DNA of 15,987 bases from positions 1 through 15,987 of the forward strand of contig JACQNT010000068.1 in assembly GCA_016202915.1 (NCBI GenBank). Direction: 5' to 3'. Position numbers and translations under genes: made by a program. Origin of the DNA: Acidobacteriota bacterium. Lineage in GTDB: Bacteria; Acidobacteriota; Polarisedimenticolia; Gp22-AA2. Shown piece by piece: positions 8,289-14,959 of this stretch. Each line of letters starts with the position of its first letter. The stretch's first letter is position 1. The notes under the pieces are model-generated. The model worked only from the letters and a program-made list of their open reading frames with translations. It searched no databases and was not told where the DNA came from.

Positions 8289-10865
8289 TCAGGACGGCGC
8301 GACCCTGGTCCGGGTCAGGATCAGCAGGGCGGGCAGGGTGGTCAGGGCGGTGATCAGGCAGGTCAGCGATCCGATCACGCACAGGATCCCCATCGACTGC
8401 AGGCCGGGGTAGTTCGACAGGCCGATGGTGCCGAAGCCGGCGACGTTGGTGAGGGCGGCCATCACGACCGCCTTGCCGGTCTCCAGGAGCCCTTCCGGAT
8501 TGCCCAGGCCCTCCTGCGAGATCCTGTGGATGATGTGGATGCCGTAGTCGATGCCGACGCCGAGGATCATCGTGGTGACGAAGGCGTTGACGAAATTCAT
8601 CTTGATCCCCAGGATCTGCATCACTCCCAGCATCCAGATCACGCCGGCCAGCAGCTGGACATTGGCCAGAACAGTGAGCCGGAGGCTGCGGAAGTCCAGC
8701 CAGAGAAGGGCGGTCACCACCGCCAGGCCGAGCAGGACGGCGCGCCAGGCGTCGCGGCGGAAGAGGCGCCGCAGCTCGGCGCTCGCCAGGTTGACGCCGG
8801 TGATCTCGATCCCCTCGGCCGGCCGGTCGAGCGCCCTGACCACGGCCGGCGGGGCGGTCCTCCGGGCGGCGGTCCCGGCGAGGAAGACGTAGGTGACCGA
8901 GCGGTACCCGCCGCCGTCGTCCCTCCTGACGTAGCGGCTGACGAACCGCTCCAGTCCGGCCGATTCGAGGTCCTCCAGGGTGACCGGGCGGCCCGGGCGG
9001 AGAGTGGCCGGGAGCGTCCTCAGATAATCGTCGTACACCTCCTCCCGGAAGCCGCTCTGCCGGAGCGCCGCCCGGAACGTCCTCTCGATGCGCTCCGGGT
9101 TGAAGTCCCCGCCCGCCCCGGCGCGCAGCGCCCGGATCACCTCCTCCTGGTCCTGCCGCGGCGGGATGTAGGTGAAGATCGATTCATACCTCTCCAGGGT
9201 GCCGTCGGCCACGAAGGCGTCCAGCCGGCGGTTGGCCTCGCGGTTCCGCCGCATCAGCGTGTCCAGGTCCCCGGCGCGGCAGACCACCATCATCGGGGTG
9301 AAGGAAGCGCCGAACCGGCGCAGGATCGTGTCCTGCATGAGGACGCCGCGGTTCTTCGGCGAGCGCAGGTCCTGCACGTTGTCGCTGAACTCGACGCGAG
9401 CGCCGAACCAGGCCATGGCGAGGGTCGCGGCCGCCGAGGCGGCGAGGACCGCCCGCGGGCGCCGCGTGCTCCAGGTGATGGCGCGCTCGATGCCGAAGGA
9501 GTGCAGGTACAGCTTCCCGGAGACGTCCTTCCTGCGGCGGCGCCCTTCGTTCCAGGCGATCATCGCCGGCATCAGGAACAGGATGGCGACCAGGCAGATC
9601 AGGATCCCCGACCCCACCAGGAAACCGAAATCGCGCAGACCCTTGTAGTCGGTGACGCACATCGAATAGAAGGTCCCGGCCGAGGTGATGGCGCCGGTGA
9701 ACACGCCGAAGGCCGAGGCCCCCATCATCAGGCGCAGCGCCTCGGGGAGCGAGCGGCCGCGCACCCGTTCCTCGACGTAGCGCGCGTACATGACGATGGT
9801 GAAGTCCGTCCCCAGCCCCATCAGCATCGCCGAGAAGCCGGTGGTGGCCGAGTTCAGGTTGCGCAGGAAGAGGTAGGCGACCCCCAGGGTGAGGAGCTGG
9901 CCGACCATGAGCGGCACCGAGGAGTAGAGGATGGCGCCGAACCGCCGGTAGCAGAAGTAATAGAGGAGGACGATCACCAGGAACGACACGGTGCCGTTGC
10001 GCACCATGTCCTGCATGATCAGCTCGCTGTCCTCCAGGGCGATGACATGGCCGCCGCCGTAGGAGACCAGGGGCGCCCGCGCGGCGGCCCCGCCCGCCGG
10101 CGCCCCCTCCTCGCGCAGCTCCGCCTCGAACTCGGCGGCGGCGCCGGCGACCGCCGCCCGCACCGCCCGCATGAGCGACTTGTCGAAGGCGATGTCCTGG
10201 GCCGGCCCGGAGGGCTTCGCGATGATCAGGAGGGAGCCGCCGTCCCTCGAGAGGTAGTAGCCGCTCGCCAGGTCGACCTCCAGGGCCCCCTTGTTCCCGA
10301 GCGCCTTCTCGAACAGCAGGTGGCTGATCAGGAACGGGTCCTGCTCCAGCAGCTGCTTCTGGAAGAAGGAGGACGGGCTCGTGATCGCTCTCAGGTTTTC
10401 GCGCACCTGGGCGTGGATGGCGCCGTCGCTGAGCTTCGCGCCCAGCCTCCCGACCTGGTCCGGCGGCAGGAACAGGACCTGGTTGGCGCGGAAGAAGGCG
10501 AAGAAGGGGCCCGAGGTGTCGACCCTGTGCTCGACGTAGGAAACGGAGGGGATCCCGCGGAGGCGATCCGCCACCCGATCCGCGAAGTCGCGCAGGTCCT
10601 CGTCCCCCTGCCCCTGGCGAGTCTCCAACAGCAGCAGCAGGAAGTCCAGGCTGCCGAAATCTTGCAGGGCCGCGCGGAAGGTGTTGACGGTCCGGTTCGA
10701 GCGGGGGACGAGGTTCATCACGTCCCCGTCCAGGGAGAGGCGCCGGCCAAGGATGATGGAGGCCAGGACCAGCAGGAGGGTGACCAGGAAGACGAGGCGG
10801 TAGCGCCGCCGCGCGAACTCCTCGATGCGGAGGAACAGCCCCTGCTTGACGTCGGCTTTCAGCAA
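8289..10865 (-). CDS. MMPL/RND superfamily exporter, HpnN-like
   Basis: This 858-residue inner-membrane protein has the duplicated RND layout. TM1 is at about 22-42, followed by a large periplasmic domain. A five- to six-helix bundle spans about 285-450 and includes GLGTDFTIVMYARYVEE. Another TM near 470-490 precedes a second periplasmic domain, and the last bundle spans about 700-855 with GVGIDYGIHIIHRI. The paired GxGxD segments are typical of MMPL transporters, which use the proton gradient to move lipids or other hydrophobic molecules to the outer envelope. Size and layout resemble HpnN (hopanoid export), but no hopanoid gene is nearby, so the substrate is open. The likely start is TTG at 10863-10865, with GGGAG seven bases upstream and no earlier Met; this start is less certain than the gene. 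It lies 60 bases after recR and is probably cotranscribed. Confidence 0.9.
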   Translation of the reverse strand: MLKADVKQGLFLRIEEFARRRYRLVFLVTLLLVLASIILGRRLSLDGDVMNLVPRSNRTVNTFRAALQDFGSLDFLLLLLETRQGQGDEDLRDFADRVADRLRGIPSVSYVEHRVDTSGPFFAFFRANQVLFLPPDQVGRLGAKLSDGAIHAQVRENLRAITSPSSFFQKQLLEQDPFLISHLLFEKALGNKGALEVDLASGYYLSRDGGSLLIIAKPSGPAQDIAFDKSLMRAVRAAVAGAAAEFEAELREEGAPAGGAAARAPLVSYGGGHVIALEDSELIMQDMVRNGTVSFLVIVLLYYFCYRRFGAILYSSVPLMVGQLLTLGVAYLFLRNLNSATTGFSAMLMGLGTDFTIVMYARYVEERVRGRSLPEALRLMMGASAFGVFTGAITSAGTFYSMCVTDYKGLRDFGFLVGSGILICLVAILFLMPAMIAWNEGRRRRKDVSGKLYLHSFGIERAITWSTRRPRAVLAASAAATLAMAWFGARVEFSDNVQDLRSPKNRGVLMQDTILRRFGASFTPMMVVCRAGDLDTLMRRNREANRRLDAFVADGTLERYESIFTYIPPRQDQEEVIRALRAGAGGDFNPERIERTFRAALRQSGFREEVYDDYLRTLPATLRPGRPVTLEDLESAGLERFVSRYVRRDDGGGYRSVTYVFLAGTAARRTAPPAVVRALDRPAEGIEITGVNLASAELRRLFRRDAWRAVLLGLAVVTALLWLDFRSLRLTVLANVQLLAGVIWMLGVMQILGIKMNFVNAFVTTMILGVGIDYGIHIIHRISQEGLGNPEGLLETGKAVVMAALTNVAGFGTIGLSNYPGLQSMGILCVIGSLTCLITALTTLPALLILTRTRVAPS

Positions 10866-10868
10866 TGA

Positions 10869-10916
10869 GGTCTCCCGGTGCCCGGATTTCCCGGGGCCCC
10901 GATCTCCCGGGACCCC
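10869..10916. repeat. Three tandem 16-bp units in the recR - RND spacer
   Basis: Units at 10869-10884, 10885-10900 and 10901-10916 are adjacent. The second and third differ at 2 of 16 positions; the first matches the third at 12 of 16. Each is built around TCCCGG and CCCC. The array almost fills the spacer and runs into the ribosome-binding region of the exporter gene. Confidence 0.6.
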
Positions 10917-10925
10917 GGCGCCCCC

Positions 10926-11567
10926 TCAGAGCTCCCGGCGGCCCTCGATGGCCTTGCCGACCGTCACCTCGTCGGCGTACTCCAGCTCGCTGCCCACCGG
11001 CAGCCCGAGGGCGATCCGGGTGACGCGGACGCCGAGCGGCTTGAGGAGCCGCGACAGGTAGACCGCCGTCGACTCCCCCTCGACGTTCGGGTTGGTGGCC
11101 AGGATGACTTCCTTGACCGCCGGCTCCTCCGCGGGATCCTGGCGGCCGGCCCCTTCGCGCCCGCCCCCTCCCCGCAGCCGCTCCAGGAGCGGGGCGATCT
11201 TGAGATCGTCGGGGCCGATACCCCGGAGCGGGGCGATCGAACCGTGCAGCACGTGATACAGGCCGCGGAACTGCCCCGACTTCTCGATCGCGACCAGGTT
11301 GTACGGCTCCTCCACGACGCACACGGCCGACCGGTCGCGCCCGGCGTCGGAGCAGAGGGCGCACGGGTCGACGTCGGTGATGTTGAAGCAGGTGCCGCAG
11401 AGGCGGATCGTGTCCTTGACCTCGAGGATGGAGGAGGCCAGGGCCTGCGCCTCCTCCCGACTGGCGCGCAGGATGTGGAAGGCGAGGCGCTGCGCCGACT
11501 TGGCCCCGATCCCCGGGAGCTTCCTCAGGCGCTCGATGAGGCGCTCCAGCGGCGCCGCGAACTGCAT
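10926..11567 (-). CDS. recR: Recombination mediator protein RecR
   Basis: RecR works with RecF and RecO to load RecA on gapped single-stranded DNA. All landmarks are present: an N-terminal helix-hairpin-helix around KLPGIGAKSAQRLAFHIL (16-33), a four-Cys zinc finger (C57, C60, C69, C72), and a Toprim domain with EEPYNLVAIEKSG (86-98), ATNPNVEGESTA (157-168) and the C-terminal GLPVGSELEYADEVT (188-202). At 213 residues it is longer than typical (about 200) because of a Gly/Arg-rich insert at about 133-149 inside the Toprim domain. The ATG at 11565-11567 lies in one copy of a 37-bp tandem duplication, and its ribosome-binding sequence is weak (GAG). Order dnaX-ybaB-recR is the widely conserved operon. 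Confidence 0.97.
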   Translation of the reverse strand: MQFAAPLERLIERLRKLPGIGAKSAQRLAFHILRASREEAQALASSILEVKDTIRLCGTCFNITDVDPCALCSDAGRDRSAVCVVEEPYNLVAIEKSGQFRGLYHVLHGSIAPLRGIGPDDLKIAPLLERLRGGGGREGAGRQDPAEEPAVKEVILATNPNVEGESTAVYLSRLLKPLGVRVTRIALGLPVGSELEYADEVTVGKAIEGRREL

Positions 11568-11638
11568 CGTCTCAGAGCCCCGGGACGGGGAGGGCGGGCG
11601 TCATCGCCTCAGAACCCCGGGACGCGGAGGCCGCTCAT
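11565..11638. repeat. 37-bp tandem duplication at the ybaB - recR junction
   Basis: Bases 11565-11601 and 11602-11638 are head-to-tail copies matching at 30 of 37 positions. One copy covers the ybaB 3' end and stop codon; the other covers the spacer up to and including the recR ATG. Each copy holds a TGA followed closely by an ATG on the minus strand. Confidence 0.75.
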
Positions 11639-11905
11639 CCTGTCGGAGAGGGCCGCTTCCACCTTGCGGTTCGCCTCGTTCACGGCGGCGCGCACCAGGT
11701 CCTCGAGCATCTCCGCGTCCTTCGACTCTAATATCTGAGGATCGATGCGCACGGAGAGCAGCTCCCGGTTGCCGCCCATCGTGACCGTGACCATGCTGCC
11801 ACCCGCCGAGGCCTCCACCTTGAGCGCGGCGATCTCCTGCTGGAGCTTCTCCTGCATCTTCTGCGCCTGCTGCATGATCGCCCGCACATCCATGCCGGCC
11901 GTCAC
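11609..11905 (-). CDS. ybaB: YbaB/EbfC nucleoid-associated protein
   Basis: This is a small dimeric DNA-binding protein of the YbaB/EbfC family, 98 residues from the GTG at 11903-11905 or 94 from the ATG at 11891-11893. Family hallmarks are the N-terminal helix MQQAQKMQEKLQQEIAALKV, the central GGSMVTVTMGGNRELLSVRIDPQ sheet, and a C-terminal helix starting LEDLVRAAVNEANRKVE. The family usually begins close to this helix, so both starts are possible; the GTG has a G-rich stretch close upstream, the ATG has no clear one. It lies 9 bases after the dnaX stop and is the middle member of the conserved dnaX-ybaB-recR set. Its last codons are part of a tandem duplication. Confidence 0.93.
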   Translation of the reverse strand: MTAGMDVRAIMQQAQKMQEKLQQEIAALKVEASAGGSMVTVTMGGNRELLSVRIDPQILESKDAEMLEDLVRAAVNEANRKVEAALSDRMSGLRVPGF

Positions 11906-11914
11906 CCCGCCCCG

Positions 11915-13636
11915 TCAGGTCGACTCCACGTCGACGATCTGGCCCCCGAACGTCTCCAGGAGGTTCCGCACCACCGGCTCCTTCAGGGCCTCCTCGTGCA
12001 GGCGCTTCTTGCGCGTCTCCTCCGGCTCGCCGGCCGGCGCCCTCCGCGCGCCCGCCCCCGCGAGGGAGGCCGCCCCCGGGGCGGAGGCCGCCGCCACCAC
12101 GGCCTTGACCTGGAGCCTGCGGCCCGCGACACCGTGCGCCACGTCGCCCAGGTACAGGATGTTCTCCCGGCTTTCGACCTTCTCCTTGAAGAAGGCGTGC
12201 TTCGCGTCGAAGGCGATCTCCAGCGTCTGATCGACGATCTCCATCCAGGCGGCCTGGCCGAGGAACCCGCCGAGGGCGCCGCGCTCCTCCTGGACCCTCC
12301 GCAGGATCGCCTCCACCAGCGCCTGGTCGCGCGGCCCCGGCGCGTCGGACGGCAGCCGGATGGCGGCCGGGGCGGGGGCGCCTGAGAGGATCGCCGCACG
12401 CGGCCCGGCGGCCTCCGTGAGCGCCCGGGGCGCCGCCGTCCTCGGGTCCGACCTCGATCCCCCTCTCGATTCCGCCTTCGATCCGACGCCCGGGTCCGGC
12501 GCGGGCGGCCCCCCGGCGCGGGCGATCAGGTCCTCGATCGGCGTGAGATCGGCCAGGCGCGCCAGCTTGATCGCCAGCGCCTCCAGCAGGAACCGCGGGT
12601 GCGCGGAGTTCTTCAGGCGCTGCTCCTCGCGCGTCAGCAGCTCGAGGAGCCGGAGGAGCTCGTCCTCGGAGAAGGCGGCGGCGCGGCCGATCAGGGCCTC
12701 GATCTCCTCGGCGCTCCCGGCGAGGTACGGCCGCGGATCGGGGACGGCGCGCGCCAGCAGGAGGTCGCGTCCGAGCGCCATCAGGTCCTCCAGGAACTGC
12801 ACCGGCGGGTACCCCCGGTCGAAGACCGTCTCGACGATCGCCATGAGGCGCGCGCTGTCCCGCCCCCGCACGGCGGCGAAGAAATCCGTGACCAGGTCGC
12901 GGTCAATGACGCCGAGGATGGTGCGCGCCTGCTCGTCGGTCACCGAGTCGCCGGAGAACGCGATCACCTGGTCGAGCGCGCTCTGCGCGTCGCGCAGCGA
13001 CCCCTCGGCCAGGCGCGCGATCAGGTCCAGGGCGCTCGCGGGGACCGAGACCTTCTCCCCCTCCGCCACCTTGCGCAGGTGCTGGATCAGATCGGCGTGC
13101 GGGATCTTGCGGAACTCGAAGTGCTGGCAGCGGGACAGGATGGTCAGCGGGATCTTGCGGTAGTCGGTCGTCGCGAACAGGAACACCACGTGCGCCGGCG
13201 GCTCCTCCAGCGTCTTGAGGAGGGCGTTCCAGGCCTCCGGCGTGAGCATGTGGACCTCGTCGATGATGTAGACCTTGAAGCGGTCCCGCGCCGGGGCGTA
13301 GCGCACCGTCTCGCGCAGCTCGCGGATGGCGTCGATGCCGCGGTTGCTCGCCCCGTCGATCTCCAGCACGTCGAGGGAGCGGCACTCCGTGATCTCGGCG
13401 CACGCCGGGCAGGCGTTGCACGGCTGCGGGGTCGGCCCCTTCCCGCAGTTGAGCGCCTTGGCCATCAGCCGCGCCACGGTCGTCTTGCCGACGCCGCGCA
13501 GGCCGGAGAACAGGTACGCGTGGTGGATGCGGCTCTGCGCCACGGCGTTCCGGAGGGTGGTCACGATCGGCCCCTGGCCGACCACCTCCTCGAACGTCTG
13601 CGGCCGGTACTTGCGGGCGAGGACCTGGTAGCTCAC
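11915..13636 (-). CDS. dnaX: DNA polymerase III subunit tau/gamma
   Basis: DnaX is the ATPase of the clamp loader that places the beta clamp on DNA and tethers polymerase III cores. From the GTG at 13634-13636 it has 573 residues and begins VSYQVLARKYRPQTFEEVVGQ, the canonical family start. It shows Walker A GLRGVGKT (45-52), a zinc module (C64, C73, C76, C79), Walker B VYIIDEVH (122-129), a sensor-1 segment FLFATTD and the SRC motif in LTILSRCQHF. Domain III follows, and then an Ala/Pro/Gly-rich linker and a tau-like C-terminal domain that ends ETFGGQIVDVEST. Longer upstream readings run through the SRP RNA gene and are not credible. No strong ribosome-binding site precedes the GTG. No A-rich slippery heptamer was seen, so a frameshifted gamma form is not indicated. 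Confidence 0.96.
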   Translation of the reverse strand: MSYQVLARKYRPQTFEEVVGQGPIVTTLRNAVAQSRIHHAYLFSGLRGVGKTTVARLMAKALNCGKGPTPQPCNACPACAEITECRSLDVLEIDGASNRGIDAIRELRETVRYAPARDRFKVYIIDEVHMLTPEAWNALLKTLEEPPAHVVFLFATTDYRKIPLTILSRCQHFEFRKIPHADLIQHLRKVAEGEKVSVPASALDLIARLAEGSLRDAQSALDQVIAFSGDSVTDEQARTILGVIDRDLVTDFFAAVRGRDSARLMAIVETVFDRGYPPVQFLEDLMALGRDLLLARAVPDPRPYLAGSAEEIEALIGRAAAFSEDELLRLLELLTREEQRLKNSAHPRFLLEALAIKLARLADLTPIEDLIARAGGPPAPDPGVGSKAESRGGSRSDPRTAAPRALTEAAGPRAAILSGAPAPAAIRLPSDAPGPRDQALVEAILRRVQEERGALGGFLGQAAWMEIVDQTLEIAFDAKHAFFKEKVESRENILYLGDVAHGVAGRRLQVKAVVAAASAPGAASLAGAGARRAPAGEPEETRKKRLHEEALKEPVVRNLLETFGGQIVDVEST

Positions 13637-13663
13637 GGCTGGTTCGCGCTCAAGACGGGGAGG

Positions 13664-13679
13664 CCGGCCCGAGGGCCGG
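13664..13679. terminator. Perfect hairpin overlapping the SRP RNA 3' end
   Basis: CCGGCCC (13664-13670) and GGGCCGG (13673-13679) form 7-bp arms with a 2-base centre. On the minus strand it lies at the 3' end of the SRP RNA and before dnaX. No T-run follows, so termination would be partial at most. One arm is also needed for the SRP closing stem. Confidence 0.4.
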
Positions 13680-13780
13680 TCCAAGGTGACCCGCGGCGCC
13701 TGCGAGCTCCTCCGTGCGGCTGCTCCCTTCCGGGCCTGACCGGGTTTGGCGGTTCGCATCGCGCGGGGCTCGAACCGGCC
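13674..13780 (-). ncRNA. ffs: Signal recognition particle RNA (4.5S type)
   Basis: SRP RNA binds the protein Ffh and targets nascent membrane proteins to the translocase. The diagnostic domain IV core is on the minus strand at 13741-13718: GGTCAGG, a CCGGAAGG tetraloop stem, then GAGCAGCC, which is almost identical to E. coli 4.5S RNA. The ends were set by pairing of GGCCGGTTC (13780-13772) with GGACCGGCC (13682-13674), giving about 107 nt without an Alu domain. Ends are approximate by several bases. A location immediately upstream of dnaX is known in other bacteria. The promoter at 13871-13843 implies a 5' leader of roughly 55 nt that would need processing. Confidence 0.92.
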
Positions 13781-13842
13781 GTCGCGCCAGCCTCCCGCGC
13801 CAGACGATCACCTGCACCTGCAACTCACGCGCGTTCCGGCGG

Positions 13843-13871
13843 ATGCTAGTGTATTTGCCGGGGAGTGTCAA
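13843..13871 (-). promoter_or_regulatory. Promoter of SRP RNA / dnaX
   Basis: On the minus strand a perfect TTGACA (13871-13866) and TAGCAT (13848-13843) are 17 bases apart. The bases after the -10 are GC-rich (CCGCCGG), a discriminator type associated with stringently controlled stable RNA promoters. The inferred start is near 13836. It probably serves ffs and, by read-through, dnaX and the genes after it. Confidence 0.7.
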
Positions 13872-13886
13872 CGCGACGGGAAAAAG

Positions 13887-13895
13887 TGCTACATT
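13887..13895 (+). promoter_or_regulatory. Extended -10 promoter of the nickel/cobalt permease gene
   Basis: TGC precedes TACATT at 13890-13895, giving the same GTGCTA motif as the smc and yajQ promoters. A poor -35 candidate GTGTCA (13865-13870, 19-base spacing) overlaps the -35 of the divergent SRP RNA promoter. The expected start near 13902 is only a few bases before the ATG at 13906. Confidence 0.45.
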
Positions 13896-13905
13896 CCGGC
13901 CGGCG

Positions 13906-14652
13906 ATGGACGTGTCCCTCACGGCGATCCTCGTTCTCGGCCTGGTCCTCGGGCTGCGCCACGCCCTGGACGCCGACCACCTGGCGGCGGTGGCCGCCGT
14001 GCTCGGCGAGCGGGACGGGCTGCGGCGATCGCTCCTCACCGGGCTGTGCTGGGGCGCCGGCCATGCCCTCACGCTGGGGGCGGCGGGCGGCCTGATCCTG
14101 GCGCTCCGGATCACGATCCCCGAACGGCTGGCCCTGGCCTTCGAGTTCGCCGTGGCGCTGATGCTCGCCGGCCTGGGGGCGTGGGCGCTGTGCGGCGCGC
14201 TGCGCGACCGGCTGCACGTCCACGAGCACCGCCACGACGGCGTGTCGCACGCCCACCTGCACTTCCACGCCGTGCCGCACCGCGGCGAGGCCGGGCCGGC
14301 CGCGCGCGGGGGCGAGGAGACGCACCGGCACCCGCACCCGATGCGCTCGGCGATCCGGCCGCTTCTGATCGGCGGCCTGCAGGGCCTGGCGGGGAGCGCC
14401 GGCCCGGCCCTCCTGGTCCTCGCGACCGCGCCCACGCTACTGATCGGCTGGCTCTACCTCGGCATGTTCGGGGCCGGATCGATCCTCGGGATGGCGGCGA
14501 TGAGCCTCGCCCTCGCCGCGCCCCTGGTCATCGCCCGCCGGAGATCCGTCTGGCTGCACCGCGCCCTGCGCTCCGCCGCCGGCCTCGGCAGCCTGGCGCT
14601 CGGCGTCCTGCTCGCCTGGGACCTTGGAGTGGATCGCGGGCTGTTCCGGTAG
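13906..14652 (+). CDS. Nickel/cobalt permease-like membrane protein with His-rich loop
   Basis: This 248-residue integral membrane protein of the NiCoT/UreH-like group carries the signature RHALDADHLAAV (18-29) in the first helix and GAGHALTLG (50-58) in the second. These His/Asp residues form the metal path in nickel/cobalt transporters. Helices fall at about 5-30, 42-68, 76-98, 150-178, 180-210 and 222-242. A hydrophilic loop at about 104-145 has 12 histidines (HVHEHRH, SHAHLHFHAVPH, THRHPHP), a likely metal-collecting segment. Whether it carries Ni, Co or another ion is not decidable from sequence. The ATG fits the family N-terminus, yet has no ribosome-binding site and lies almost on the predicted transcription start. 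It converges with tRNA-Ser, 12 bases away, and lies near a cobalamin-dependent reductase gene. Confidence 0.87.
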   Translation: MDVSLTAILVLGLVLGLRHALDADHLAAVAAVLGERDGLRRSLLTGLCWGAGHALTLGAAGGLILALRITIPERLALAFEFAVALMLAGLGAWALCGALRDRLHVHEHRHDGVSHAHLHFHAVPHRGEAGPAARGGEETHRHPHPMRSAIRPLLIGGLQGLAGSAGPALLVLATAPTLLIGWLYLGMFGAGSILGMAAMSLALAAPLVIARRRSVWLHRALRSAAGLGSLALGVLLAWDLGVDRGLFR

Positions 14653-14664
14653 GGGCAGCGACGG

Positions 14665-14751
14665 CGGAGAGGGTGGGATTCGAACCCACGGTGAGGTTTC
14701 CCCCACACACGCTTTCCAAGCGTGCTCCTTCAGCCACTCGGACACCTCTCC
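14665..14751 (-). tRNA. tRNA-Ser (anticodon GGA)
   Basis: An 87-nt class II tRNA. Acceptor arms GGAGAGG (14751-14745) and CCTCTCC (14672-14666) pair fully, followed by discriminator G at 14665. The anticodon stem-loop CACGCTTGGAAAGCGTG carries GGA, which reads UCC/UCU serine codons. A long variable arm is present, and the T arm has GGTTCGAATCC. CCA is not encoded, so a CCA-adding enzyme is required. A promoter lies about 40 bases upstream. Confidence 0.96.
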
Positions 14752-14791
14752 GCGGGAAGCGCGTGTCGCAGATGGAAGGAGCGCGGGCGGG

Positions 14792-14821
14792 ATGATAGTC
14801 GCGCCGCACCGGGGGAGTCAA
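14792..14821 (-). promoter_or_regulatory. Promoter of tRNA-Ser
   Basis: On the minus strand TTGACT (14821-14816) and TATCAT (14797-14792), each 5/6 to consensus, are 18 bases apart. A GC-rich discriminator (CCCGCCC) follows. The start near 14785 leaves about a 34-nt leader for RNase P removal. Confidence 0.7.
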
Positions 14822-14883
14822 CGCGCGTCCCGAAGGCGCTCAAATGCAGGGACAGCGGGGATGCCTCCGAGGGCTCCCCGGGG

Positions 14884-14913
14884 TCCACAGCTTTTCCACA
14901 GCCGGTCCCACAG
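14884..14913 (+). promoter_or_regulatory. DnaA-box-like site within three TCCACAG-type repeats
   Basis: TCCACAG (14884-14890), TCCACAG (14895-14901) and CCCACAG (14907-14913) recur every 11-12 bases, about one helical turn. The middle one is preceded by TT, making TTTTCCACA (14892-14900), which fits the relaxed DnaA box TTWTNCACA. It lies about 80 bases upstream of the nrdJ -35. Function is inferred; one relaxed box could be chance. Confidence 0.35.
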
Positions 14914-14959
14914 GCCAACCTGGCGGAACCCAGGATGTTGTAGAGAAAATGGCGGGGGG

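Noticed and set aside
8064..10868. Very long plus-strand open frame antisense to the RND exporter
   Set aside because: Its composition (Gln/Asp/His/Arg-rich, no domains) is that of a GC-driven shadow frame, while the minus strand encodes a coherent transporter.
11915..13636. Programmed frameshift producing a short gamma form of DnaX
   Set aside because: No A-rich slippery heptamer or obvious stimulatory arrangement was seen in the gene.
13637..13759. Upstream extension of dnaX by 41 codons
   Set aside because: It runs through the SRP RNA core, is Arg/Pro/Gly-rich, and the family N-terminus starts at the GTG at 13634-13636.
14884..14913. Replication origin
   Set aside because: Only one relaxed DnaA box, no AT-rich unwinding region, and no dnaA or dnaN gene nearby.
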